A program made the position numbers and the translations under genes. A DNA stretch of 64,000 nucleotides. Source: Algoriphagus aquaeductus. Its GTDB lineage: Bacteria; Bacteroidota; Bacteroidia; Cytophagales; Cyclobacteriaceae. The notes below the pieces were generated by a model. That model worked only from the letters and a program-made list of their open reading frames with translations. It did no database searches and was not told the origin of the DNA. The DNA lies in contig NZ_QKTX01000002.1 of assembly GCF_003253485.1 (NCBI RefSeq), positions 124,001-188,000 of the forward strand, in the 5' to 3' direction. Positions 50,048 through 58,598 of the stretch are shown in pieces (position 1 is the stretch's first letter; the number at the start of each line of letters is the position of its first letter).

Positions 50048-53044
50048 TCAAAGGAGGACTTTGAGAATCAATTCGGTTCCGTTTCCGGGTTCGGTTTTGA
50101 TTTCCAGATTTCCTCCGAGCTGCGTAGCTCTTTTTTGCATGTTTTCCAGACCGTTTCCTTCATCAAGGTCTGCCATATTGAACCCTTTTCCATAATCTCT
50201 GATCCGCATGGTAAACAGCTGTCCATCTAATCCAAATGAAATGAACACCCTGGATGCTCCGGAGTATTTGGCTGCGTTATTGATTCCCTCTTTAAAGATC
50301 AGAAACAAATCCCTTCGGGCATCCATACTCAGTTTCATGCCCAGGACTTTTTCTTTTATTTCCATGTTAAACAGAATATCCTTACTCTCCAGCACCTGAT
50401 TGGCAAATTCCCGCATTCTTGCAATGAGTTTTTCCATGGTATCATTTTGGGGCTTGATACTCCAGACGATATCATCCATGGCTTCCATCATGCGTTGACT
50501 GTTTTCGGAAATTTTGGAAATATATTCGCTCGATTTGGCCGGATCGGTTCCGATTTTTGTCTTAGCCATGGAGCTGAGAATATTTATTGTGCTGAGCGTT
50601 GACCCCATGTCGTCGTGAAGGTCTCGGGCGAGACGGCTTCGAAGTTTGACCACTGCCAAAATCCGGTTGACATGCAAGCGATAGATCAGGCCCACGATTC
50701 CAAGGAAAAGCAATCCCAAAATGGCCTTGAACCACCAAGTTTGGACAAGGCTGGGTTTGATCTCAAATGCATAAACGGCTGGATCTGAGAAAACTCCAGA
50801 TTCATTGATGCTTCGCACTTCAAACCGGTAATCTCCCGGGGGAAGGAGGGAATAGACCGCCTGAAAATTATTGTTTGCATTGACCCAATCGAGGTCAGCC
50901 CCCACCAGTCGATACTGATAGGTGAACCTATCCTGTTTGGAAAAGTTGAGAATATTGAAATCAAAGGCCAGGCTATTTTCCTGAGCTGTAAACTCCCGTC
51001 TCATGACAGGCAAAGCCCCATCACCTATATATTGACCAAAAAGTTCAATGCCAGTAATCGTTGGGATAGGAGGAGGAAGATTGCGTGCAAATTGCCTTGG
51101 GTCAAAAATGATGATCCCGTTGTTGCTCACAAAAGCCAATTCCCCATTGGCAAATCGGGTTCCGCTTCGGCCGTCAATCGGAATGTTCGAAAAGAAGTGA
51201 TTTTTCCCGAAGGAATAGAAGGTATTGGTTTTGATGTCATAACGGGTCAGACCATTCGGTGTGTAAATCCATACCAATCCATCCGCATCTTTTTCCATAC
51301 CCAGCATCGTATTGCTAAGCATTCCATCCGAGTAGGAGAAGACTTCATTTTTTCCGGTTCGGATATTGTATTTATTGAGCAACTCATATCCTATCAGGAA
51401 AATGCTGTCGTTTACTTGCAATAGCTGCTCGTTGCTGTTTGAACTCAGGATGGAATGATCCAAATGTCTAAGGATTTTTCCTTCCTTCAGATCGAGTTCG
51501 TAGACTCCCTCATTAGTCGTAGTAACCCATAGATGCTGGTCATCGCTGATCAGGAGTTTAGGGATTATACCCTGAAATTTCCGATATCTTGAAAATCCAT
51601 CCTTGTTGATACCTTTTCCATCGTATTTGATAACACTCCCGTTTTGGGTTCCAAACCACAGGTTACCCAGCTCATCCTGGGCAATGGTTCGGATGGTGGA
51701 TCCTTCAAAGACTTCCGGATAAATGAAGTGGACTTTTCTCGTGTCCAATTCAATCATCTGAATCAGCCCTTTTTGAAGAGCTACCCACACCAAGTTGCGC
51801 TTTTTATCATGGTGCAGATCCCAGATTTGGTAGGATTCTATGCCTTTGGGTGCCCCTTGGTACATCCATTTGGTATCTAATTCCTCTTTCAAGGGTTTAA
51901 TTACACCAATTCCCTTACCCCAGCTTCCCAGCCAGACAGTGGTATCACCCCGATGAATTACCTCTTCCACGGCTTGATATTCAAAGTTTCCGTTCTCGGT
52001 AGTTCGCTCTAGGAAATAAATACTGGGTGTATCAAAGTGCAGGAAGTAAAGCCCGGCATCTGTGGCCATCCAAATGCCACCCGCTTCGTCCCATATAAGT
52101 TTGGAAATCTTATCAAACTTGATGTCATTTTGGATCAGCGGAGTGAAGGTTTTTGATCTCCTGTCAAAGCTTGCCAGGGTTTGGATTCCATATCTCCAAA
52201 TTTCAGCATGGGGTAATTCGATACTTCCAAACGCCTCCTGATAATTGTTGTTGGGAGGAGCAATCTCGCTTTTGTGATTTCTCCAGACTTTTGTCAAAGC
52301 ATCATAAGAAAGTAGCCTTTCATCAGGAGCCCAGTAATTGATCCAAAAAATGCCCTCAGAGTCCTCATAGACATTAAATACATAACCCAGACCCGGTTTT
52401 TTGAGCACTTCCAGTCCGAGGGGATTGGAAGCGTATGTGTAAATCTCTCCATTATGAGGATCATAGACGCTGATTCCTTCTATGTTGCTTACCCAATAAC
52501 GTCCGTTTTTGTCTTCAAAAATCGACCGCGGTCTCCATCCATCAGGAATTTTGATTGGGAGATTCTGGTCTGTGATTTTCCCGTTTTTTTGATCTATCCA
52601 AAGGAGCTTATTGTTAAACAGGATCACAAACAGGTTTCCGTTTCTATCCATCCATAAAGATTCGCCCTGAAAACGGTTTTCACTTTTTTCAAATGGAACA
52701 GGGGAAAATTCTTGCTTTTCAGGAATGTAAGTACCGTATTGATCGCCTACCCGCAACCACATTTTTCCATCACGATCCACCAATATCTCAGAAATGGATT
52801 GGGCGGGAAGACGTCCTTGGGGAGTCTCCATCTGATAGGACATGAATTTGCGTCCGTCAAATCGCTGAAGTCCATTGGAACTCCCGACCCAGAGGTAATT
52901 ATTTTTGTCTTTGAATACCGTCAAGACCTGATTGGAAGCCAAGCCCTCTGTCGTGCCCAAACGGGTGACATAAAATCGCTTGGTCTCTGCCTTCAGTATC
53001 CAGCAGCTAAGAAACAACAGTAGGAGTAAAAGTGATTTTTTCAT
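50048..53044 (-). CDS. hybrid-propeller sensor histidine kinase (HisKA_3 type)
   Basis: A 998-residue membrane sensor. After a signal peptide (1-19) about 650 residues contain repeated two-component-regulator-propeller blades, e.g. NQVLTVFKDKNNYLWVGSSNGLQRFDG, WVALQKGLIQMIELD and LWFGTQNGSVIKYDGKG. A Y_Y_Y domain follows (about 690-760: SYQYRLVG/DWVNANNNFQAVYSLLPPGDYRFEVRS), then a single membrane helix (about 770-787). The NarL-type kinase core has H810 in RDLHDDMGSTLSTI and the ATP-binding N/G boxes (EGINNAAKYSGAS, DYGKGFN, GNGLENM). It should sense a periplasmic polymer or sugar signal and phosphorylate the adjacent response regulator. Confidence 0.93.
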   Translation of the reverse strand: MKKSLLLLLLFLSCWILKAETKRFYVTRLGTTEGLASNQVLTVFKDKNNYLWVGSSNGLQRFDGRKFMSYQMETPQGRLPAQSISEILVDRDGKMWLRVGDQYGTYIPEKQEFSPVPFEKSENRFQGESLWMDRNGNLFVILFNNKLLWIDQKNGKITDQNLPIKIPDGWRPRSIFEDKNGRYWVSNIEGISVYDPHNGEIYTYASNPLGLEVLKKPGLGYVFNVYEDSEGIFWINYWAPDERLLSYDALTKVWRNHKSEIAPPNNNYQEAFGSIELPHAEIWRYGIQTLASFDRRSKTFTPLIQNDIKFDKISKLIWDEAGGIWMATDAGLYFLHFDTPSIYFLERTTENGNFEYQAVEEVIHRGDTTVWLGSWGKGIGVIKPLKEELDTKWMYQGAPKGIESYQIWDLHHDKKRNLVWVALQKGLIQMIELDTRKVHFIYPEVFEGSTIRTIAQDELGNLWFGTQNGSVIKYDGKGINKDGFSRYRKFQGIIPKLLISDDQHLWVTTTNEGVYELDLKEGKILRHLDHSILSSNSNEQLLQVNDSIFLIGYELLNKYNIRTGKNEVFSYSDGMLSNTMLGMEKDADGLVWIYTPNGLTRYDIKTNTFYSFGKNHFFSNIPIDGRSGTRFANGELAFVSNNGIIIFDPRQFARNLPPPIPTITGIELFGQYIGDGALPVMRREFTAQENSLAFDFNILNFSKQDRFTYQYRLVGADLDWVNANNNFQAVYSLLPPGDYRFEVRSINESGVFSDPAVYAFEIKPSLVQTWWFKAILGLLFLGIVGLIYRLHVNRILAVVKLRSRLARDLHDDMGSTLSTINILSSMAKTKIGTDPAKSSEYISKISENSQRMMEAMDDIVWSIKPQNDTMEKLIARMREFANQVLESKDILFNMEIKEKVLGMKLSMDARRDLFLIFKEGINNAAKYSGASRVFISFGLDGQLFTMRIRDYGKGFNMADLDEGNGLENMQKRATQLGGNLEIKTEPGNGTELILKVLL

Positions 53045-53288
53045 TTTGTCTAGCTAAAAATAGATGATTCCCAGACATCTTGACTTCTTGTCACCCTTTA
53101 AATCACATGATTATGTGGGCCTGGGCATGCAACTTAACTTAGTTCTCGTCCATCCATACTTAACAGATCAAATGGAAGGAATGTCCTTCAAACGCCAAAT
53201 GAAATTTCACTTTCGGGATGAGAATGAGTAGGCTTGAAACTCACCTTGAATTTTGAGCTGATTTTGAAAAAATTAAATTTAAAGCATA

Positions 53289-54086
53289 ATGAGACGATTA
53301 GAGAACAAAATAGCCCTGATCACCGGTGCCGCTCGAGGAATTGGCGAAGGTATCGCCCGAATATTTCATCGGGAAGGTGCACGTGTTATTCTATCCGATA
53401 TTCGGGATGAACAGGGCAAGGCTTTGGCAAAAGAACTGGGTGAGATGGCTTGCTATACCCACTTGGATGTGAAACATGAGGGGGAATGGCAGTTGGTCTA
53501 TGAAAAACTCCTGCTGGAATTTGGAGGCTTGGACATTCTGGTAAATAATGCAGGTATCACTGGTTTTATGGAAACCAAAGGACCATTCGATGCCGAAAAT
53601 CCGGACATGGAATCTTTTGAGGAAGTAATGCGCGTCAATCTCAACGGAACTGTCCTAGGGTGCAAATACGCCATCCCGCTGATGAAGCGAAAAGGTAAGG
53701 GAACCATCATTAACATCTCCTCCAGAAGCGGAATAGTGGGGATACCCGGTGCAGCTGCCTATGCGGCTAGCAAAGCAGCGGTAAGAAACCATACCAAATC
53801 CGTGGCGCTACTTTGTGCGGAAAAAGGCTACAACATTCGTTGCAATTCCATCCATCCGGCTGCGATCATGACCCCGATATGGGATGCAATGCTGGGAGAG
53901 GGAGAGATCCGGGAAAAAATCATCAAAGACATCGAGTCAGGAATTCCTTTGGGTCATTTCGGAAATGCGGAGGACGTGGCTTATGCCGCTTTGTATTTAG
54001 CTTCTGACGAATCCCGATATGTAACCGGAATTGAGCTCAATGTGGACGGGGGAATTTTGGCGGGATCTGAGGCAAAACCGGAATGA
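53289..54086 (+). CDS. short-chain dehydrogenase/reductase (3-oxoacyl/glucose-dehydrogenase-like)
   Basis: A 265-residue classical SDR: NAD(P) motif TGAARGIGEG (about 12-21), the NNAG strand-4 motif in LVNNAGITG, the catalytic serine in IINISSRSG, and the YAASK motif (tyrosine and lysine) in GAAAYAASKAAV. The C-terminus YVTGIELNVDGGILAG is typical. The acidic residue at the end of strand 2 (LSDIRDE) suggests NAD preference. The substrate is unknown. It is divergent from the kinase gene and closes with a long-stem terminator. Confidence 0.9.
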   Translation: MRRLENKIALITGAARGIGEGIARIFHREGARVILSDIRDEQGKALAKELGEMACYTHLDVKHEGEWQLVYEKLLLEFGGLDILVNNAGITGFMETKGPFDAENPDMESFEEVMRVNLNGTVLGCKYAIPLMKRKGKGTIINISSRSGIVGIPGAAAYAASKAAVRNHTKSVALLCAEKGYNIRCNSIHPAAIMTPIWDAMLGEGEIREKIIKDIESGIPLGHFGNAEDVAYAALYLASDESRYVTGIELNVDGGILAGSEAKPE

Positions 54087-54118
54087 TGCCGTCCTAATTC
54101 TTGACTTTTTTCTTAATT

Positions 54119-54208
54119 GGCTAAAGCCACAAACCGGCAAAATCCTCTGGTCTACCTCTTTTGGGACTAGGATAGGGCTTACATGTGGCTTTAGCCTTCT
54201 TTTTTTTT
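54119..54208 (+). terminator. long-loop hairpin terminator after the SDR gene
   Basis: GGCTAAAGCCACA (54119-54131) is complementary to TGTGGCTTTAGCC (54184-54196) over 13 perfect base pairs, with a 52-nt loop, and the right arm runs into CTTTTTTTTT. The long loop is unusual for a terminator and could hide a small RNA or belong to a repeat family of 'GGCTAAAGCC' type. Confidence 0.6.
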
Positions 54209-54226
54209 AAATAATTGATGGTAAAA

Positions 54227-54769
54227 TCAGTTGATTTTTCGCCGGATCACCCGATAATGAACCTGCACCAATCCTGAAGGATAACTTTTTGAGCTCAACA
54301 ATTCCAATTGTTGCTCGGGAAATCCTTCCTGAAAAAGGCGAATCCCTACTCCCAAAAGCACTGGTATAAATGAAATGATCACCTCATCCAACAATTCATT
54401 TTTCAAAAACCTGTGGGCGGTCTGCGCGCCTCCATCGATAAAAATATGCTTGCCAGCTTTGGATTTAAGGCTCGAAACCAAGTCTGAAAGCTCTCCAGAA
54501 TAGAATTGGACAGTGCCGATCGAATCAAGATTTTGTCTGGTCAATACATAGGTTTCTTTTCCTTGGTGGGGAAAGTCTCCCATTTGAGCCAGCACCCAAT
54601 CGTAGGTTCGTTTTCCCACAATGACCGTATCGACCTGGTCATAAAAGGCAGAATATCCATAATCTTCCCCTTCTCGGGCAACCGCATCCAAGAAGTCAAG
54701 GCGATCTCCGGGCTTTGCAATATACCCATCCACACTGGCTGCGATGTAAAGGATTGTTTTTCTAGTCAT
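54227..54769 (-). CDS. dihydrofolate-reductase-family protein (RibD C-terminal domain)
   Basis: A 180-residue protein from the ATG 54769, giving MTRKTILYIAASVDGYIAKP, a standard start. The longer frame to 55012 has an unrelated leader and no support. The fold markers are VDGYIAKPGDRLDFLD, VIVGKRTYDWVL, TYVLTRQNL, LVSSLKSKAGKHIFIDGGAQTAHRFLKNELLDEVIISFIPVLLGVGIRLF. These are RibD C-terminal/DHFR-like NADPH-binding reductases of unknown substrate. Confidence 0.85.
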   Translation of the reverse strand: MTRKTILYIAASVDGYIAKPGDRLDFLDAVAREGEDYGYSAFYDQVDTVIVGKRTYDWVLAQMGDFPHQGKETYVLTRQNLDSIGTVQFYSGELSDLVSSLKSKAGKHIFIDGGAQTAHRFLKNELLDEVIISFIPVLLGVGIRLFQEGFPEQQLELLSSKSYPSGLVQVHYRVIRRKIN

Positions 54770-54853
54770 AGTATTAGTTTGGATAAAGAATGTGCTTGAA
54801 AACTGAAAAGTATGCGGGCCTGGTTCAGTTTTACATTTGGATAAAACGACAAA

Positions 54854-54880
54854 TACCGCCCGAAAAAAATTCAGGCGGTA
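54854..54880. terminator. hairpin downstream of the DUF4345-like gene
   Basis: TACCGCC pairs with GGCGGTA (7 bp) around a 13-nt T-rich/A-rich loop. It lies between two minus-strand genes. No clear T tract follows on the minus strand, so it could also be an attenuator or inert. Confidence 0.4.
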
Positions 54881-54906
54881 ATTAGTCCGGTACAAACTCA
54901 AACGAC

Positions 54907-55341
54907 TCAAAATCCAGGTTGAAAAACCAACTTTTGCTTTCGACGGCGGGAGTTGAGCTGAACCCAAAGTGCCAAACCTATCACCGCCATGATTGACTCG
55001 ATTAGCAGCCATTGGTTTCCAAAATCCCCAAGAGGGCCATCAGATATCAGGGTAATCAAACGCGAAAACGCATAAGCACCCCAAAAAATGCTCAAGAAGC
55101 CCGCGCCTTTCTCCGGATGCCTGATCAGCAAATAGAGAATACTGAGACAAATCGTAATTCCTACACCTCCATATACCCCGCGAATAGAGCTCAACGCATC
55201 GGTATTGGTTAATTTAACTCCTACCAAATCCATGACAGATTGGGGATCAAATAGTGCCATCATGCTCACGGAAAGCAGGGATAGCAATGAAAACCCTAAA
55301 TATAATCGGGTAGCGATGACCCATTTTTTTACATCTTTCAT
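54907..55341 (-). CDS. DUF4345-like four-helix membrane protein
   Basis: A 144-residue protein from ATG 55341; the upstream TTG (55353) would add only four residues. Four hydrophobic helices are visible (about 10-31, 48-70, 78-98, 108-130). The size and the pattern (RGVYGGVGITICLSILYLL ... GAYAFSRLITLI) resemble the DUF4345 family. The upstream gene stop is 8 bp away, so they may be co-transcribed. No function is known. Confidence 0.65.
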   Translation of the reverse strand: MKDVKKWVIATRLYLGFSLLSLLSVSMMALFDPQSVMDLVGVKLTNTDALSSIRGVYGGVGITICLSILYLLIRHPEKGAGFLSIFWGAYAFSRLITLISDGPLGDFGNQWLLIESIMAVIGLALWVQLNSRRRKQKLVFQPGF

Positions 55342-55349
55342 TTTTCTGT

Positions 55350-56042
55350 TCAATTAAACACACAATAGTTTTGGTAATAGAGGATATGCTTTTCCATATC
55401 CATAAGTTTTGGTTTGCGAAGCCCTGCCAGGTGGGAACAATCCCCAAATAAAGTGGCGAAAGCTTTGGTATAATTTCCCTTTTTGACTTTAACAAGCGGG
55501 CCACCCTGTTTGGAAATAAAATAGGCTCTATGCTTGTCTCCGGTCCAGGTAATCCAATCGCCTTCAAGAGCAGTGGTTTTTCTGGCAAAAGGATCATAGT
55601 ACACCTCAAAAACAGTATCAAAATCCGGATTGAGTAACTGGAGCAGCAATTCCTTTTCCCCATTGATACTGGTATTACGAAAGACAATAAAGTCCTTTGG
55701 CATGGCGGTGGGCTGGTCTTTGGAAAATAGTTTTTTGACCGATGACCCTCGCTCAGAGAAATACTGCAATCTCACGGCACCATTCATGGCCACGGCAAAC
55801 TCTTGGATTTCGGCTGCTTTTAGGGTATGTTTTATCCCGTGAGCATCTTCCATTTTGACTTGGTTGATGCCACGGCCGCTCGTGGTCGATCGGATAGTGC
55901 CTTCGACCACCTCGCCGGATTTCAACAAAACGTAGCCCTTGTTGGAAAATGGAATTTCTTCAAGCGGTTGCTGCAGTTGCTGTGCACTGAGACTAAAACA
56001 GATTGCCAAAAATGCGAGAAAAGTGAGTTTTAAGGATTTCAT
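55350..56042 (-). CDS. secreted hypothetical protein (DUF-like, 230 residues)
   Basis: A 230-residue exported protein. I chose ATG 56042, giving MKSLKLTFLAFLAICFSLSAQQ; the first eight residues of the longer frame (MDRRNRIT) are not a signal. It shows a single-domain beta-rich pattern: YVLLKSGEVVEGTIRSTTSGRGINQVKMEDAHGIKHTLKAAEI, a motif often seen in Bacteroidota exported proteins of unknown role, then FIVFRNTSINGEKELLLQLLN and GNYTKAFATLFGDCSHL. It lies 3 bp after the Rid-like gene, so they may be one unit. Confidence 0.7.
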   Translation of the reverse strand: MKSLKLTFLAFLAICFSLSAQQLQQPLEEIPFSNKGYVLLKSGEVVEGTIRSTTSGRGINQVKMEDAHGIKHTLKAAEIQEFAVAMNGAVRLQYFSERGSSVKKLFSKDQPTAMPKDFIVFRNTSINGEKELLLQLLNPDFDTVFEVYYDPFARKTTALEGDWITWTGDKHRAYFISKQGGPLVKVKKGNYTKAFATLFGDCSHLAGLRKPKLMDMEKHILYYQNYCVFN

Positions 56043-56044
56043 TG

Positions 56045-56458
56045 TTATTCTATTTCGACGATCCATTCTACCTCCAGCATATAGTTTTCTTCAAATAGCC
56101 GGTCAATTTGAACCCAAGTACTCGCAGGACTATGGTCCCCGTAAAACTTTTTCCGGATCGGCTGAGCCTTTTTCATGGCTTCCATATCACGGGTGAAAAG
56201 ACCTTCTTTGACAACATGGGTTTTATCCAGTCCATACTTGTCCAGAGTCATTTGCAGGATTCTATATACGTGCGTCACGGATTCTTCCATAGTTCCTTTT
56301 GCAGTGACGCCTGAAAGAAAAAGTAGATTCCCTGATCGATAAACCTGCGCGTAATTCCATTCTTTTTCAACCGCTTCATTGTAATGGAGGGTTTTCTGCT
56401 GAGCAAAAGCCACCATAGAGAAGAGAAGAAATGCAATAGTTAAAAGCCTAGCTTTCAT
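56045..56458 (-). CDS. exported RidA/YjgF-family protein
   Basis: A 137-residue protein. Residues 1-19 (MKARLLTIAFLLFSMVAFAQ) form a signal peptide, followed by a Rid domain (YAQVYRSGNLLFLSGVTAKGTMEESVTHVYRILQMTLDKYGLDKTHVVKEGLFTRDMEAMKKA, then SPASTWVQIDRLFEENYMLEVEWIVEI). The arginine needed for imine deamination in RidA is not clearly at the canonical place. An exported Rid protein is unusual since RidA normally works on reactive imines in the cytoplasm. The promoter region holds a pair of palindromes. Confidence 0.8.
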   Translation of the reverse strand: MKARLLTIAFLLFSMVAFAQQKTLHYNEAVEKEWNYAQVYRSGNLLFLSGVTAKGTMEESVTHVYRILQMTLDKYGLDKTHVVKEGLFTRDMEAMKKAQPIRKKFYGDHSPASTWVQIDRLFEENYMLEVEWIVEIE

Positions 56459-56495
56459 ATGTTTATGATTTGATTTTCATTTGCCACATAGCCTG

Positions 56496-56547
56496 TCCCG
56501 ATTTTTCATCGGGAGAATCTCGCAAGGTTTCCCCGATATTATCGGGG
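56496..56547. repeat. pair of CCCGAT..ATCGGG hairpins
   Basis: Two hairpins in tandem: TCCCGATTTTTCATCGGGA (56496-56514) and CCCCGATATTATCGGGG (56531-56547), 16 bp apart. They form a REP-pair-like element. They lie upstream of the Rid-like gene and downstream of the cytochrome gene, both on the minus strand, so one could be the cytochrome terminator. Confidence 0.6.
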
Positions 56548-56606
56548 CATTCCGGTGTGTGACTTTTTAGTCTTGCTCGATTCGATCTTATATAAAGTTT
56601 ACTTTT

Positions 56607-57221
56607 TTATGGTTGAGGCGGTGCACTTAATGGAGGCAGTGGCTCAGGCACGACATTGTCCACGGGGCGGGTACTTTTGAGGAAAGCAAAAATGGCCTTG
56701 ATCTCCTCATCCGTCATATGCCGAAACATCTCATAAGGCATGGGAGGAAGCATCTGCCGATTGGAAGCGATGCCTTTGGATTTTCCCTCCCGAAGTGCAA
56801 TGAAAAACTGTTCCTCTGTCCAATTGCCTATTCCGGTAGCGTCTGAGGTAATATTGGAAGCAAAAGAAACGCCCCATGGACCGATCCAAGCAGTCAGGCC
56901 TTGGGTAGCCGCAACGCCCTTGGACTCCAAATCCTTTCGATCTAAATCCGGGAGTGGCTGCAAGGCCGGATGGCCAGACAAGGCGCGATCCATATCCAAT
57001 TCCGGACCCAAAGGGCCCATTTTTTTAGGAGTATGGCAATCGTGGCATCCGGCGATGGTGACCAAATGCTCTCCGAGTGCTGCTTTGCTCGCAAATTCAG
57101 TGAGGGCAGGTTCCTGAAATTCTGATTTTGAAGAATCCGATTTTTCGGCTGGAGATTGGCAAGCTGCTAAAGCTCCAAGCAGGCAGATGGAGCTTAAGAA
57201 AAGTTTGATTTGATTTTGCAT
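56607..57221 (-). CDS. c-type cytochrome lipoprotein
   Basis: A 204-residue exported lipoprotein (lipobox ALAACQ, cysteine 21). The single haem-binding motif is C-H-D-C-H in GCHDCHTPKK at about 58-66, and the axial methionine is probably in LPPMPYEMFRHMTDEEIKAIFAFLKS. The motif order and length match the diheme-free cytochrome-c family proteins that lie in Bacteroidota respiratory branches. No partner oxidase or dehydrogenase is adjacent. Confidence 0.88.
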   Translation of the reverse strand: MQNQIKLFLSSICLLGALAACQSPAEKSDSSKSEFQEPALTEFASKAALGEHLVTIAGCHDCHTPKKMGPLGPELDMDRALSGHPALQPLPDLDRKDLESKGVAATQGLTAWIGPWGVSFASNITSDATGIGNWTEEQFFIALREGKSKGIASNRQMLPPMPYEMFRHMTDEEIKAIFAFLKSTRPVDNVVPEPLPPLSAPPQP

Positions 57222-57296
57222 AAAACTTGGGATTTGAATTTCCCAAGAGATGGAAAAAAACTTTGGCAGGTTGCATGAAAGTAATCCGGCCTGGGA

Positions 57297-58541
57297 TTAT
57301 TTTTTACTCAGCTTCCATACATTCAAAGAATTACGCTCCCCTACGATCAAAATCTTGAAAAACTTTTTCTTCGAAATCCACAGGGGCAAATCATAAGAAC
57401 CTGTTGCAGCGCCCACTTCTCCTAAAAGCATATATTCATCAAAACCACCCTTTGAAAAATGATGGGTCGGACTCCAGTAGATGCTGACCTTTTCGGAGTC
57501 ATCCACAGGCCTCCAGACCACTTTTTGATTTTTCTTTTTGCCTGACAGGTCTGCATTTTCGATTGAGATGTTCCCAATCAGCGAAACTCCGTCCAGCTCA
57601 GCTTCTCGTTCCTCCTTTACCACCAAATTGAAAAAACGAAGAAAAGAAGGCAAAATATCCACCATGGCAGCTTTGCCGGAATAAAATCGCTCATTGAGAT
57701 TTTTGGCATTAGTGACCATCCAGATTTCCCGTTCGGAGTCCGATTGTCCTCCGTGATCTTTGCCCTCAGGTTCCTTGCGGCCATGATCGGTGGTAATCCA
57801 GATCATCCAATCTTCTCCGTATTCCATTTGTCTATACTGCACCGCTTCCCAGACTTTGCCAACTTGCGCATCTGCCAGCCGGATGGCTTCGTCAAGCTGG
57901 GCACTTTTCCCATGGCGGTGCCCCATATCGTCGGTAAACTGCAAATACACCCAACTCAAATCAGGACCAGCATCACGTAGATAGTCAGCGGCATTTTCGG
58001 CTACTTTTTGGTCAATATCCCGGATATACAGATGGTCTTCATCATGTGGATAAGTCAGCGTGTCCAGCTCCAGGCCATCGAATGATTTATCCAATTTCAG
58101 AAAGTTGGTCTCTGCCAGACTCTCCCCCAAAAGCTTGGTCCGGTTGTCCTGCCAAGTGGAAAAAATAGCTGTTTTGGCATCCGGTCGGGCTTCTTTCAAA
58201 AAGCGGAAAATCGTCCAATAATGGTAATTCGGAGCTTCGATTCCATTTCCCCAGACATTGTGTTTATTGGCCCAAGTACCGGTTAATAACGAATTGTAAC
58301 CGACCGCTGAGATGGTTGGGGTCTGGGAATAGCCCTCTTTTATTCCTCCGGTAAAAGCCCGGGCATAGCCACCGATCCCCGCAATTTGGTCCAGATTTGG
58401 GGTTTCGGCCCGCTCCAATTCCGAAGCAGGAATACCGTCCAAAATGATAAAAACCAATTTTTTCTCCTGAGAAAAAATCGGAAGCGCCCAGAGATGGATG
58501 ACTGAAAACAGCAAAAACCGAAACAGAACAGAGCTTTCCAT
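57297..58541 (-). CDS. secreted alkaline-phosphatase-superfamily phosphodiesterase
   Basis: A 414-residue exported protein (signal MESSVLFRFLLFSVIHLWALPIFSQ). Metal and nucleophile residues fit nucleotide pyrophosphatase/phosphodiesterase types: LVFIILDGIPASEL, TPTISAVGYNSLLTG (nucleophile threonine), FTDDMGHRHG, and TTDHGRKEPEGKDHGGQSD with the final histidine. It is a different branch from EboF and is exported. It is divergent from the S9 peptidase gene. Confidence 0.85.
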   Translation of the reverse strand: MESSVLFRFLLFSVIHLWALPIFSQEKKLVFIILDGIPASELERAETPNLDQIAGIGGYARAFTGGIKEGYSQTPTISAVGYNSLLTGTWANKHNVWGNGIEAPNYHYWTIFRFLKEARPDAKTAIFSTWQDNRTKLLGESLAETNFLKLDKSFDGLELDTLTYPHDEDHLYIRDIDQKVAENAADYLRDAGPDLSWVYLQFTDDMGHRHGKSAQLDEAIRLADAQVGKVWEAVQYRQMEYGEDWMIWITTDHGRKEPEGKDHGGQSDSEREIWMVTNAKNLNERFYSGKAAMVDILPSFLRFFNLVVKEEREAELDGVSLIGNISIENADLSGKKKNQKVVWRPVDDSEKVSIYWSPTHHFSKGGFDEYMLLGEVGAATGSYDLPLWISKKKFFKILIVGERNSLNVWKLSKK

Positions 58542-58550
58542 TAGAATTAC

Positions 58551-58582
58551 TTTTTGGAAATAACGCGGAATTTGTACCTTTT
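58551..58582 (+). promoter_or_regulatory. candidate Bacteroidota promoter of the S9 peptidase gene
   Basis: TTTT(TGG) at 58551 is followed, 19 bp after TTTT of the second block (58552-58555), by TACCTTTT (58575-58582), one mismatch from TAnnTTTG. It fits a start near 58589 and the ATG at 58599. Confidence 0.4.
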
Positions 58583-58598
58583 ACCAAACCCCAACCTT

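Noticed and set aside
54770..55012. 81-codon N-terminal extension of the DHFR-like gene
   Set aside because: It lacks family resemblance and covers a hairpin and part of the neighbouring gene; the ATG at 54769 gives the normal family start.
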